Of a stretch of 64,000 bases of DNA, positions 1 to 9,239 are shown piece after piece. Source of the DNA: G963668655 sp963668655 (GTDB taxonomy: Bacteria > Myxococcota_A > SURF-8); contig CAXXPQ010000004.1 in assembly GCA_963668655.2 (NCBI GenBank), positions 806,001 through 870,000 of the forward strand. Reading direction: 5' to 3'. Within the stretch, counting starts at the first letter, position 1. Each line of letters starts with the position of its first letter. The position numbers and the translations under genes were made by a program. The notes beneath the pieces were generated by a model. It was not told where the DNA came from. It worked only from the letters and a program-made list of their open reading frames with translations, and did no database searches.

Positions 1-759
1 GACGCGGACGACGGCCTGGGTAGGGAAGGCGAGATGCTGCTGGTCCCCTCGGTCAGCGTGGCAGGCTTTGATGACGAGGGCCGGATGACCACGGCTCAGG
101 AGTCGATCACCCTTCAGGGGGCCGCCCTTTACGCGGACAGCGTGACGGTCAACGGCGAGGAGGCCGAACTGGGTGAAGAATTCGCGGACGACGCGGTTCG
201 CTGGTCGATGGAGGTGGCGCTTGCCGAGGGCGGCAACGCCATGCAGATCAAGGCCGTGGACGCCGACGGCCTGGAGAGCGAGCCCCTCGATGTGGCCGTG
301 GCCTATGATCCGGATTACGTGTCCGACCCGCCCGAGAACACCGGTTGTGGTTTTACTCATTGCACCGCCAGTGCAAAGGTGGGATGGAGACAGAAGGACC
401 ACAACTACGACCCTTCCGGGTCGCGGCCGGATGAAATCCACGTGGCTGTTTCATCCACCATTGGTACCGCAAGCTTTTATGCCAGGTCCAGAGCCAATTG
501 GACCGTGGGTTTCGGTACCCTGTCGAAACTTTTAGATATGGCGCCTAACTCCGCCATGTACGTCATATTCAAGATGGAGTTTTGGGAAGAAGACAGCGGT
601 TTTCTCGGCGACGACGATAGAATCGGCTACGGCGAGGTTGAAAAAACAATCAGATTCCAACCCGAGACAAGCACGAGCGAGCGTCTGCATACAACCATCG
701 ACGGCAACACCGTCTGGGTCGATGTGTCGACGAGCTGCGGTTCGGTGTTCGATGAGTAG
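1..759 (+). CDS. C-terminal part of a secreted protein with an Ig-like domain (5' end outside window)
   Basis: The reading frame is open to the left edge, so this is the 3' part of a longer gene; the internal ATG at 34 is unlikely to be the start. The first ~95 codons resemble the Ig-like fold seen in glucodextranase-B-type bacterial surface modules, with a vnG turn and a final strand of the G-N-xx-I-x-A-x-D type (VTVNGEEAEL, then GGNAMQIKAVDADG). The remaining ~150 residues (four Cys) are not recognised; they are polar and beta-rich. Such Ig-like modules usually space extracellular domains, which fits the many exported proteins nearby. The gene ends with TAG and faces the convergent gene at 929-2587. 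Confidence 0.6.
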   Translation, partial: DADDGLGREGEMLLVPSVSVAGFDDEGRMTTAQESITLQGAALYADSVTVNGEEAELGEEFADDAVRWSMEVALAEGGNAMQIKAVDADGLESEPLDVAVAYDPDYVSDPPENTGCGFTHCTASAKVGWRQKDHNYDPSGSRPDEIHVAVSSTIGTASFYARSRANWTVGFGTLSKLLDMAPNSAMYVIFKMEFWEEDSGFLGDDDRIGYGEVEKTIRFQPETSTSERLHTTIDGNTVWVDVSTSCGSVFDE

Positions 760-811
760 GATGGCAACCGCCGTTGGGTAAAGGAAAACCTCTTCGGAAA
801 AGCCTTGTCGG

Positions 812-872
812 TCGGATAACTTGTTATCCGATGTCGTTGGAATCTATCTTTGTCGGATAAAGATTTTATCTA
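812..872. repeat. Two related dyads between convergent genes
   Basis: A 9-bp inverted repeat (TCGGATAAC, TT, GTTATCCGA) lies at 812-831. About 20 bases later a second copy of TCGGATAA (853-860) begins a weaker dyad, GATAAA-GAT-TTTATC. Both lie between the ends of two convergent genes. Neither has a T-run, so they may be weak bidirectional terminators or a protein-binding site. Confidence 0.35.
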
Positions 873-928
873 CGATATTCCGGCCGGGTTGGTAACGGAA
901 CGAAAACGGAAGAACGCGGGGCTTTCCC

Positions 929-2587
929 TTATTTCCAGAACTTCCACTTGCTGTTTTCCAGGGCCAGGTTTTCCCGCTGGAGGCGTTCGATTTCCTCGCG
1001 ATCGTTGTTCAGTTCATTGCGCAGCCGGATGTTCTCCCGCTGCACTTTTTCCAACTTGTTCTGCATGATGAGGAGCCGCCGACTGAGACGCTCCAACTGG
1101 TCCTCGTTGCGCATCACCACCTTTTTGGGCGCGGGCTTCACCGCCAGTTCCTCGGTGACGTTCTTCGCGGGACGCCGTACGGGTTTGCTGAGCGCGCGAG
1201 TGATGCGCTGGATGGACTCCGGCAGCACCGAGGCCGGGATGTCGGAAGGATGGGGAGAGGGCGCGGCCCACTGCTGATCGGACAGGCCGCCGCTTGCGGG
1301 AAGTTCGTCCATGCTTCCGGTTACGATTTCGATTTCCTGAAGAATTTCCAGGGAGTCCGAATCCCCCGCCTTGCCTTCCGGCGCGGGTTCCACGGCTTTC
1401 CGCGCGGCGAAAACCGCTTCCGAATCACCGCTTTCCGGATCGCCCTGCGGCCATTCCTCTTCCTCGACTTCCTCGAATTCCGTTTCGGGTTCCGCCGAGT
1501 CCGCCGATATGTCCTCGCCACTCTCCTCTCCGGCGTCCGGGCTTTCCATCTCGGGTTCCCCCCCGGCCTTGGAGGCGAAAAGTTCGCTCACCGCCTGGGA
1601 AAAACTGCGCGATTCCTTGGGAATCACGCGCAGCCGATTGCTGGCTTCCAGGATCAGGCTACGGATCTGCTCGCGAAGGGCGTCGGAGAGATCCACGGCC
1701 CGGGTGAAAGCGTAATACAGATTCCCATCCCGGTTGAACAGGAAATTCGTGGTGATGTAGGACATTTCCGAATAGGCGTACAGTTCCTGGCAATGGCGCT
1801 CCACGTCCACGTTGAAAACGAAACTCATTTTCATCGGCGCTTCGGGAATATCGTAGAGACTCATTTCCAGGGAAATGACCGGATAGGCGCTGGAGTTGAA
1901 GAATTCGATGTCCAGGTCCAGCTTGGCGTAATAGGCCGCCACCGGATCCTCCACCAGGATGAACAGCACCGGCTCGTCCGAGGCGTCGATGGTGTGGAAA
2001 TAATAGCCGCTTTCGAAGAAATCCTTCAGAAACGGCGAGGTGATGATCTCCGGCTCGAAGGGATAAGGATGTTTTTCCTCCGCCACTTCCTCGATGACAT
2101 CCAGATCCAGCTGTTCGCACAACCGGCGAATGCTTTCTCTCGGATCCAGGTCGTGCTCCGTGCAAAAGGCGTGGATAGCCTTGATCTTCTCCAGCGCGAA
2201 ATGCTCCAGTTTCTGGCGATCGAATTGAAGCCGGTCCCCTTCGTGGAAAAAGGGGACGAAATGGGCCGCGTAATGCCGAATCTGCGCCTGTTCGGGGCGA
2301 GGAAAAAGGAAGTACGGAAGGAAAGGATAGCGGCGATCCAGTTCGATCACCCACGCCCGCACCGCATCATCCTCGAACGCTTCGCGGCCGGATTCCGCAA
2401 AGGCGGACAGATCCAGGAACAGTTTTCCGTCCTGATCCCGGATGGTTTCCTCGTCCGAACACAGAAGTTCGATGAGTTCCTCCGCCTTTCGGAAGGCTTT
2501 CTTCCGGACCTCCTCCGGGCCGACGGAGAGAATGAAGCAGTCGTTGCGATCCATGAAGCCACCGCTTTCCCTAAGGTTTTCTGGCAT
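929..2587 (-). CDS. Hypothetical acidic protein with C-terminal coiled coil
   Basis: This 552-aa protein has no signal peptide or membrane segment and is not recognised. The N-terminal ~330 residues look like a folded cytoplasmic domain rich in Phe, Tyr, Glu and Asp. A long acidic, low-complexity stretch follows (Glu/Asp/Pro/Ser), and the last ~65 residues form a leucine-heptad coiled coil ending in SKWKFWK. I chose ATG 2587 because GGAGA lies 6 nt upstream; ATG 2554 (MDRNDCF) is an alternative. The open frame continues upstream to 3238, but that part is antisense to yraN. The gene diverges from yraN. A scaffold or adaptor role is only a guess from the coiled coil and the disordered linker. 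Confidence 0.7.
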   Translation of the reverse strand: MPENLRESGGFMDRNDCFILSVGPEEVRKKAFRKAEELIELLCSDEETIRDQDGKLFLDLSAFAESGREAFEDDAVRAWVIELDRRYPFLPYFLFPRPEQAQIRHYAAHFVPFFHEGDRLQFDRQKLEHFALEKIKAIHAFCTEHDLDPRESIRRLCEQLDLDVIEEVAEEKHPYPFEPEIITSPFLKDFFESGYYFHTIDASDEPVLFILVEDPVAAYYAKLDLDIEFFNSSAYPVISLEMSLYDIPEAPMKMSFVFNVDVERHCQELYAYSEMSYITTNFLFNRDGNLYYAFTRAVDLSDALREQIRSLILEASNRLRVIPKESRSFSQAVSELFASKAGGEPEMESPDAGEESGEDISADSAEPETEFEEVEEEEWPQGDPESGDSEAVFAARKAVEPAPEGKAGDSDSLEILQEIEIVTGSMDELPASGGLSDQQWAAPSPHPSDIPASVLPESIQRITRALSKPVRRPAKNVTEELAVKPAPKKVVMRNEDQLERLSRRLLIMQNKLEKVQRENIRLRNELNNDREEIERLQRENLALENSKWKFWK

Positions 2588-2735
2588 GCGCCATCTCCGA
2601 TTCCGGCGGATTGTAGCACATGGCCGACGCTTGTCAATTGGAAGCGGGCGAAAGATCGGGCGAATTTCGCCTCCTTCGAAAGAAATGCACGACGTCGAAA
2701 AATCCACGCGGGAAAGAGACGCACCGATTCTTTTC

Positions 2736-2751
2736 TGGCACGGTTCGTGCA
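2736..2751 (+). promoter_or_regulatory. Possible sigma-54 (-24/-12) promoter before yraN
   Basis: TGGCACGGTTCGTGCA matches the sigma-54 pattern TGGCACG-N4-TTGCW with one mismatch (G for the first T of TTGC) and exact GG-GC spacing. Transcription would start near 2762, about 50 nt before the yraN ATG. No activator site was identified, so a chance match is possible. Confidence 0.35.
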
Positions 2752-2812
2752 GCACATCCATATCGAAACGCCACGTCAAAACCGTATGCGTGCGCTTCGG
2801 AAAGGAGTCAAC

Positions 2813-3214
2813 ATGGACAATCGCCGCCAACACTCCAACGCGGCGCCATTGCGTTCGCGGCTGGGCCGGGCGGGCGAGGACGCCGCGTTGCGTTATCTCC
2901 TGGACCGGGGACAACGCTTGCTGGCGCGCAACTGGCGCGCGGCGGAGGGAGAAATCGACCTGATTATGCAAGACGGCGACTGGTTGTGTTTCGTGGAGGT
3001 TCGAGCCCGAAGCCGGAACGGAATGGAAGAGGATCGCGGCCACCCCCTGGCGACGATCACCGGCCCCAAACAGCGGCAGATTCTGCGAGTGGCCCGGCGC
3101 TATCTCCAGGTTTACGGCCAGGAAGAGGCTGCGGTCCGTTTCGACGCGGTGGGGATCGTCTTCGGCGAAGGAAAAACCAGGGTATCCTATGTTCCGAACG
3201 CCTTCCAGGGATGA
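2813..3214 (+). CDS. yraN: UPF0102 family protein YraN, endonuclease-like fold
   Basis: A 133-aa protein matching the YraN/UPF0102 family, which has a restriction-endonuclease-like (PD-(D/E)xK) core and is found in most bacteria, often near rnhB or in DNA-processing neighbourhoods. Family landmarks are visible: GRAGEDAALRYL near residue 20, GEIDLIMQDGDWLCFVEVR around residues 45-65 (putative catalytic E, D, E-V), then a basic helix (PKQRQILRVARRYL). I chose ATG 2813 because AAAGGAG lies 5 nt upstream; ATG 2786 would add nine residues. The biological role of the family is not firmly established. The family assignment is secure. Confidence 0.93.
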   Translation: MDNRRQHSNAAPLRSRLGRAGEDAALRYLLDRGQRLLARNWRAAEGEIDLIMQDGDWLCFVEVRARSRNGMEEDRGHPLATITGPKQRQILRVARRYLQVYGQEEAAVRFDAVGIVFGEGKTRVSYVPNAFQG

Positions 3215-3348
3215 GTCCTTCGCCAATCCCCGAAACAAGCGGCGTTCATTGCAACATGTTGTTTTTCCAATTCGATTCGGATGTGCCTGCCGGAGGGGCC
3301 GTCTTCATCGGCCGCAATCGTTCGACAACCCGGAGAAGAACGAAGCGC

Positions 3349-6060
3349 TCAGGATCCGGAGCGCGAGGCCAAGGTCTGATCCGCGATCCGCAGACGCTGT
3401 GAAAGAATCCGGCACAAGGCCCTCAGAATCTCCGGATGGTCGTCCGTGACGCTCCAGAACTGCTCGGGCGACCAGCGCAAAAGCGTGCCGTCCGTCACGG
3501 CCGTCACGGTGGCCACCCGGACATCTCCATCCAGCGTGGACATTTCGCCGAAAAACTCCCCCGGCTCCAACCTGGAAATCAACGTCTGTTTCCCGGCTTC
3601 CTCCCGGCAGACTTCCACCGACCCACGCAACAGCAGGTACATCTCCAACCCGGCCTCTCCCTCCCGGCAGATGGTCTCTCCGGCGGAAAAAGAAACCTCG
3701 TCCAGCGCCTCGTGAATCGCCACCAGTTCGTCCAGTGCCAGATCCTCCAGAATCCGGGATTTTTTCATCGTGAACAAGGCATCCATGGAGACCTCCCTTG
3801 CATGACTCTTTTCGTTTTCGGACAAGGCCCGGACCGCCGTTTCCGATCCACCCGAAAGCATCCCGATTCCCAGCCGGATCCATCGGTCCGGAATGGAAGC
3901 CAGCGCCTCCACGATCCGCCCCGGACCCTCGCTCTTCCCGCTTCCTCTCGGAAGATGAAAGCGAGTTCCGTCCCAAGTCTCCAGCAGGGGAAGCAGGGGA
4001 ACGATCAGACGATCCTTTCCCATGGAGATCAGAACTTCCATGGCGCTGCTGCGAAGGCGCGGGTCCGGACTCACGAGCATCAACCGAGCCGTATGAACGG
4101 TGCGATTCATCGCCAGAGCGCCCGCCAGGAGCAGAAAGCGATCGAAAACCCGATGAAGATAATCGGTTACGGCAAGTTCCAGAATCGCCGGATTCGTATC
4201 TTCCTCCGGAGTAACCGTTAGAAATTTCAGACATTTTCCGATCCCGGCGACATGCTGCCTCTGGGCGGCCATCACCCGCCGTTCGTCCTGCCAGCGATTG
4301 CGCAGGCACAGCGCCAGAGCCGCCGTCTCCGCCACGTACCAGCGATCCGAATGAAGCCGTTCCCGCGCCGCCCGCAGCCCCGGCCTTCCCAGGGCCACCA
4401 GGTCGCGGGCCGCCTTCATCCGCACGGAACGTACGGGAGAGCCCATCACCGGGAGGATTTTCTCCAGGCTCCGGGGCGAACCGACGCGTTCGACTTCCTC
4501 CCCCTCCCCTTTCCTTGCTTCCGCAGCGAATTCCTTTAGCAATGCAGCCAGCCGGCGACCGGAACTGTCGGCAAGTATGCGTCGTGCGGCATCGCGAACA
4601 CCATCGTCCCCGTCCTTCAGCATCCGCCGCAATCGGGCGATGAAACGCTTTGGATTCCGCAATCTTACGGCCAGTTCGAACCCCAGCAACCGGCGTTCCG
4701 GATCGGCTTCCTCCAGCAGATTCTCGGTCATAACTTCGTAACGGCGCGAAAGTCCTTGAAATCCCTTGGAAACTTTACTGAATTCAACTTTGTTTTCGGA
4801 AAGCATGGCCAAAAGCCCGCTCAGATAGCCCCGGCTGATGAATACGCGGACCAGGACGAAAAGTCCGCTTAAAACGATACCGGAAAGCAGGACCGGGCCG
4901 ATATCCTGCATGTTCCGGAAGGAAAGCAGCAGCAGTCCGGAGGCGGCCAGGCCCAGGCAATAAAACACGCCGTCGCCCAGCACATGGACCATGCCCGCGT
5001 ACTTCGGCGGCAAGGCTCCGTAATTCAAGGAGAAAACGGGTTTGTCCACGCTCTGGTACAGGGCGTCGTAGTTCGTATGGCTCGCCACCGCCACGGGCAG
5101 AATGAACCAGGCGCGCATCAGGACGAAGGAGCCCAGGGTCATGACCGGGAAAAGGAGATTCATGCGCATCACGCCGAATTTGCGAATCATGGGGCCGGTC
5201 AAATAGACGATCACCAGAAACTGCAACAGACTCTGGCCGCCCATCACGGCGCCGATGAACGCCGTCAATTCTCCCGAACCGGGAAATTCGCTTTCGTAGA
5301 TGGTGAAAACACAGTATTCCGCCACGCAGTTGATGACGATGAAGAGGAATACGCTCAGCATGATGAGAAGAACGATGGGATAGCGCCGGATCAAGCGGGG
5401 CAGTTCCAGCATCGACTCCACCGTCCCCGCGGATTCGGCTCCGGCCCGGATGGGAAGCGGTTTCTCGCGCCGGTTCAGAATCATTACCTGAATCACGGCC
5501 AGCAGGCAGAGTATCGCCGGAACGGCCAGCAGATTTCGGGAGGAAACGAAGCGCGAGGCCGCGCTGGCCAAGCTTCCGCCCGCCAGTCCGCCCGCCGCAA
5601 TGGACAGTGTGGTCAACGTGGTGGCCCGCTTCAATTCCGTAACCGTGAAATAGCGCAGCAACATGCTGGGCAGCAGGATATCCACCAACACCACCCACAA
5701 CATGAAGAAATAGATATAAATAGCGTAGTACAGGGCGATGTGATCGGTCGTCATGAGCAGAAAATGAAGTCCCAACGCCCCCGCGCCGCCCAGAATCGGA
5801 AGCGCCGCCAGCAGCCGCCCCGGTGAAATCCCATCGATCAGCCGGGAAAAGGGAAAATAGACGGGGATAAAGACCATCCCCATGAATAAGTACGCGAAGG
5901 GAATTCCGCGGGCGCCGACCTTGGACAGAAAAATGGAACTGGCGACGGAATAGCCGAATACGCTGATCGCCATGAAAATCAGACCCAGGGAAAGAAAGTG
6001 GATCAGACGAGCCAACACCCGTGCATTCAGACCGGTTTTCTTCAGTAAATAGGCATACAT
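3349..6060 (-). CDS. Nucleotide-translocase-like MFS transporter fused to HEAT repeats and a cyclic-nucleotide-binding domain
   Basis: A 903-aa, three-part fusion. Residues ~15-430 form a polytopic membrane region (about 12 hydrophobic helices) of the ATP/ADP-translocase/MFS type. Residues ~440-780 contain helical HEAT-like repeats (for example GDDGVRDAARRILADSS and SPVRSVRMKAARDLVALG). Residues ~785-895 are a cyclic-nucleotide-binding domain with the phosphate-binding cassette GEFFGEMSTLDGDVRVATV, including its Arg, and an upstream CREGEAGLEMYLLLRGSVEV strand pair. NTT proteins of obligate intracellular bacteria exchange ATP for ADP, but free-living bacteria carry HEAT-extended relatives whose substrates are unknown. 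The architecture suggests gating or regulation by a cyclic nucleotide at the inner membrane. The gene stands alone on the minus strand. Confidence 0.8.
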   Translation of the reverse strand: MYAYLLKKTGLNARVLARLIHFLSLGLIFMAISVFGYSVASSIFLSKVGARGIPFAYLFMGMVFIPVYFPFSRLIDGISPGRLLAALPILGGAGALGLHFLLMTTDHIALYYAIYIYFFMLWVVLVDILLPSMLLRYFTVTELKRATTLTTLSIAAGGLAGGSLASAASRFVSSRNLLAVPAILCLLAVIQVMILNRREKPLPIRAGAESAGTVESMLELPRLIRRYPIVLLIMLSVFLFIVINCVAEYCVFTIYESEFPGSGELTAFIGAVMGGQSLLQFLVIVYLTGPMIRKFGVMRMNLLFPVMTLGSFVLMRAWFILPVAVASHTNYDALYQSVDKPVFSLNYGALPPKYAGMVHVLGDGVFYCLGLAASGLLLLSFRNMQDIGPVLLSGIVLSGLFVLVRVFISRGYLSGLLAMLSENKVEFSKVSKGFQGLSRRYEVMTENLLEEADPERRLLGFELAVRLRNPKRFIARLRRMLKDGDDGVRDAARRILADSSGRRLAALLKEFAAEARKGEGEEVERVGSPRSLEKILPVMGSPVRSVRMKAARDLVALGRPGLRAARERLHSDRWYVAETAALALCLRNRWQDERRVMAAQRQHVAGIGKCLKFLTVTPEEDTNPAILELAVTDYLHRVFDRFLLLAGALAMNRTVHTARLMLVSPDPRLRSSAMEVLISMGKDRLIVPLLPLLETWDGTRFHLPRGSGKSEGPGRIVEALASIPDRWIRLGIGMLSGGSETAVRALSENEKSHAREVSMDALFTMKKSRILEDLALDELVAIHEALDEVSFSAGETICREGEAGLEMYLLLRGSVEVCREEAGKQTLISRLEPGEFFGEMSTLDGDVRVATVTAVTDGTLLRWSPEQFWSVTDDHPEILRALCRILSQRLRIADQTLASRSGS

Positions 6061-6248
6061 GAAGAACGCGCCGCCTTTCGATTCGCCTCCGGAGAAAACG
6101 ACGATCCCGCCGATAAATCACGAAACGGAACTTACTTTACCGCCGATATCCCGCATCTGACAAAGAAAAAACACGCCGGAAGTTTCTATAAACCGTCAGA
6201 GTTGTGATAAAATTCCAAATTCAAATCGTATTTCAGAACGGACGATGG

Positions 6249-6986
6249 ATGCCCGATAAAAACAAGAACGGCATGAACGCACACTCCACGGACATAAAGA
6301 ACATCCTGGCCTGGGATCGACTGTACGCCCGGACCCGATGCCGGGTTTGGGGAGATGCCCCCGCCACCGTCATCAAGGAATATCTTCGCAGGGTTGCACC
6401 GGAGTTGAAAACGGACTCCAACGTGCTGGACGCGGCCACCGGCGAAGGACGGAACCTGCCACTTTTGCTTGCCCTTCCGGGACGCTGTTTCGCCTGCGAC
6501 ACATCGGAACGCGCCATGGCGAAAATCCCGGAAGAACATCGGAAAAACGTGTCGCTGACCTCCTGCAATCTTTCCGATCTTCCCTATCCGGCGAAACATT
6601 TCTCCCTGATACTGCTCTGGGACACCATCGAAACGCTTCCGAGCCTGGACGACGTTCTGCGGGAACTTTCCCGGGTGATCCGGCCGGAAGGCTATCTGCT
6701 CTGCAACATTCCGGACGAAAAGGACGGCGTGGCGGAACAGGAAATGACGCCTTTCGGAGAGAACGCCAACCTGTATCGCAACGAGTATTTCTACAGGTTC
6801 ATGACCCGGGAACAATCGGAACACCTGCTTTCCCAGCACGGATTCGAGGTCACGGACGTTTCCAGACGTTGCTGGACGGAAGCCCCGCACCCGGAATTCC
6901 GCCAGCGGGAGCATGCCCATGAGAGCCTGGTTTATCTGGCGCGGAAAACGAAAACCAACACAGTGGAAACCCTGGAAAAGCCATGA
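6249..6986 (+). CDS. SAM-dependent class I methyltransferase
   Basis: A ~245-aa Rossmann-fold methyltransferase of the UbiE/Methyltransf_11 type. Motif I is VLDAATGEGRNLP, the motif II acidic residue lies in CFACDTSERAM, and the post-motif segment FSLILLWDTIETLPSLDDVL followed by LSRVIRPEGYLLC is typical. The substrate is unknown. The start is uncertain: GTG 6204, ATG 6249 and ATG 6273 are all in frame and none has a clear ribosome-binding site. The stop overlaps the ATG of the next gene (ATGA at 6983-6986), so the two are probably translationally coupled. That makes a link with the receptor-legumain lipoprotein plausible, but it is only inferred from position. Confidence 0.85.
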   Translation: MPDKNKNGMNAHSTDIKNILAWDRLYARTRCRVWGDAPATVIKEYLRRVAPELKTDSNVLDAATGEGRNLPLLLALPGRCFACDTSERAMAKIPEEHRKNVSLTSCNLSDLPYPAKHFSLILLWDTIETLPSLDDVLRELSRVIRPEGYLLCNIPDEKDGVAEQEMTPFGENANLYRNEYFYRFMTREQSEHLLSQHGFEVTDVSRRCWTEAPHPEFRQREHAHESLVYLARKTKTNTVETLEKP

Positions 6987-9091
6987 AAATACGATTTTTT
7001 GCATCCATTCTCCCGCTTGTCCTTTTCTTTTTCGCCTGGGGGTGTTCGGAGGGGGATGGCGGCAAATCCGTGCAGGTAGGCGTCCTGCTGCCGAAATCCG
7101 GCCTGGCCGATATCGGCTACGAGCAACCCCTTGAATGGGTGGTGGAAAACGTAAACCGCGCCGGCGGCGTGGCCGGAAAGAAACTGGAACTGGTGTGGAA
7201 GGATCTGGGGAAGATGGAAAGCCTTCCGGCCGCCCGGGAATTGCTGGACGATGAAAACATCCTGGCGGTCATCGGAACGGATTCCTCGGGCGACACCTTC
7301 GAACTGGCCCCCCTGTTCATCGACGGAAAAAAGATCCTCATCACCCCCGCCGCCACGTCGGCGCACATTTTCCGAGCCTTCGCGGGGGAGAAGTACATCT
7401 GGCGCACGCTGGAATCCGACGTGGCCCAGTTGCGCACCATGTTCGTCATCGCCGCCTCGGAGGAAATCCGCAAAGTCGCGCTGCTCACCTCCACCGACAC
7501 CTATGGAGCCACTTTCTTCGACTGGTTCGGATTCTTCGCCACGGAATTCGGCATGGAGATCACGGCCATCGAGCAGTACGACCAGGAGGCCGAAACCTGC
7601 GACGCGCATATCCGAACCATCCTGGAAAGCGGCCCGGAGATGTTTTTCGCGGTCCCTTCCGATCCTGAAAGCGGCATCTGCATGGTAAACGCCTATGACG
7701 CTTATCGGAAAGCCGGGGGAACGGCGGAAATGCTGTTCAGCGACGGCGGCACGTATGCCTCCATCGTGACGGAAACGGGCGGTAAGGCGGAAGGGATTCG
7801 CGGTCTGGGCATGGGTTACGATCTGACCAGCGGCTTTCACTACGCCTTCGAAAAAAAATTCGGAACCCCGCCCTCGGCCTACGCCGCCAACTGTTACGAC
7901 GCTTTGATGCTGATCGCCTATGCCCTGGAACGCTCCGGCGGCGCGGGCGGAGAAGCCCTGGCCGACGCGCTCATCGAAGTGGTGGACGCTCGGGGAGAGG
8001 AAACGGGCTGGGACGAGGACGGTATCGCCGAAAGCCTGGCCGCCATCCGATCCGGCCAACTCCCCGATATCACGGGAACTACCGGCTCCCTGGAATATGA
8101 CGCGGAAGACCATACGGATCTGGTGCGCTCCATCTTCGGGGTGTGGCGCATCACGGACGGCGAATTCGTGGTAAAGGACTATATCTGGTCGGACAGCGGC
8201 AAAAAGGCCGGAGCGCAATCGGCCGAAGCCATATTCAAATCCATCGCGTCCGACGAAAACATGCAGAATCTGGACGGAGGCTCCGGCTCCGATCTTCCGG
8301 AACGTGGGGGTCTGTGGGCCTTCATCCTCGCCGCATCCTCCGGCTGGGACAACTATCGCCATCAGGCCGACGCCCTGGCGGCCTATCGCCTGCTGCGCGA
8401 CAACGGCCTTCCCGACGACCGCATCGTGTTGATTCTGGCCGACGATCTGGCCCAAAACGAAAAAAACAGCCTGCCGGGCGTCGTGCGCAACGAGCCGAAC
8501 GGTCCCAACCTGTACGCCGACGCGGAAATCGACTACATCACCACGGAGCTGAGCACGGATGATTTGAAAGCCATCCTTATGGGACAACAGGACGCCTTGC
8601 TACCCGAAGTCATCGACGGAAAGGACACGGATAATCTTTATGTCTTTATCGTGGGTCACGGCAGTCGTTCGGGGGTTCTGATGGAACAGGATTTTCTGGC
8701 TCCGGACGACCTGGCCGAAACGCTCTGGGAGATGAAAACGGAGGGCCGTTTCCGCCAGGCCCTGGTGGAAATCGAAGCCTGTCACGGCGGCGTTATGGGA
8801 GAGGAACTGGAAAAGGAAACCTGGAGCGTGGCCGATACGTTGCTGATTTCCGGGGCCAACGGCTATGAAAACTCCCTGGGCGCGCTGTACGACCGGGAAA
8901 CCAAAGCCTGGACCGCCGACCAGTTCGCGCGCGCCTTCGTCACCTATGCCGCGGACAATACCGATTCCAATCTGGTCCAACTGTACGAACATCTTTATCA
9001 CGGAGTGAACGGATCGCACGTAAGTATTTACAATTACGGGAGAATGGGGGATCTCGAACAGGTTTACCTGCGCGATTTCGTTGTGGAATAA
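6983..9091 (+). CDS. Lipoprotein: LivJ-like binding domain fused to a legumain-like (C13) cysteine peptidase
   Basis: A 702-aa protein. Residues 1-21 are a lipoprotein signal ending in a relaxed lipobox (FAWGC). Residues ~30-420 match the type 1 periplasmic binding fold of branched-chain amino acid receptors (VQVGVLLPKSGLADIG, VVENVNRAGGVAGKKLEL, AVIGTDSSGDT). Residues ~443-690 match the C13 legumain/GPI8 family: SSGWDNYRHQADALAAYRLL, DDRIVLILADDLAQNEKNSL, PGVVRNEPNGPNLY, then catalytic VGHGS (His559) and EACHGG (Cys600). The His-Cys distance of 41 residues equals that of mammalian legumain as I recall it. A periplasmic or surface peptidase with a ligand-sensing domain is the natural reading; activity and ligand are unknown. 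The gene overlaps the upstream methyltransferase by 4 bp. Confidence 0.88.
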   Translation: MKIRFFASILPLVLFFFAWGCSEGDGGKSVQVGVLLPKSGLADIGYEQPLEWVVENVNRAGGVAGKKLELVWKDLGKMESLPAARELLDDENILAVIGTDSSGDTFELAPLFIDGKKILITPAATSAHIFRAFAGEKYIWRTLESDVAQLRTMFVIAASEEIRKVALLTSTDTYGATFFDWFGFFATEFGMEITAIEQYDQEAETCDAHIRTILESGPEMFFAVPSDPESGICMVNAYDAYRKAGGTAEMLFSDGGTYASIVTETGGKAEGIRGLGMGYDLTSGFHYAFEKKFGTPPSAYAANCYDALMLIAYALERSGGAGGEALADALIEVVDARGEETGWDEDGIAESLAAIRSGQLPDITGTTGSLEYDAEDHTDLVRSIFGVWRITDGEFVVKDYIWSDSGKKAGAQSAEAIFKSIASDENMQNLDGGSGSDLPERGGLWAFILAASSGWDNYRHQADALAAYRLLRDNGLPDDRIVLILADDLAQNEKNSLPGVVRNEPNGPNLYADAEIDYITTELSTDDLKAILMGQQDALLPEVIDGKDTDNLYVFIVGHGSRSGVLMEQDFLAPDDLAETLWEMKTEGRFRQALVEIEACHGGVMGEELEKETWSVADTLLISGANGYENSLGALYDRETKAWTADQFARAFVTYAADNTDSNLVQLYEHLYHGVNGSHVSIYNYGRMGDLEQVYLRDFVVE

Positions 9092-9239
9092 CGGATTCTC
9101 GTATTCTTTTCATTTCAGGCAACCTCTAAAAACCCGCTGATACGCCTTCGGATTACCGGGAGTTCGCCGCCTGAAAAAAACGGGAAAAATCAACAAAAGC
9201 ATCATTCGATGAAAATTCCTGTTCGGGCTCTCGAATGAT

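Noticed and set aside
6932..8587. 551-aa open frame on the minus strand
   Set aside because: Antisense to the receptor-legumain gene, which has clear domain motifs.
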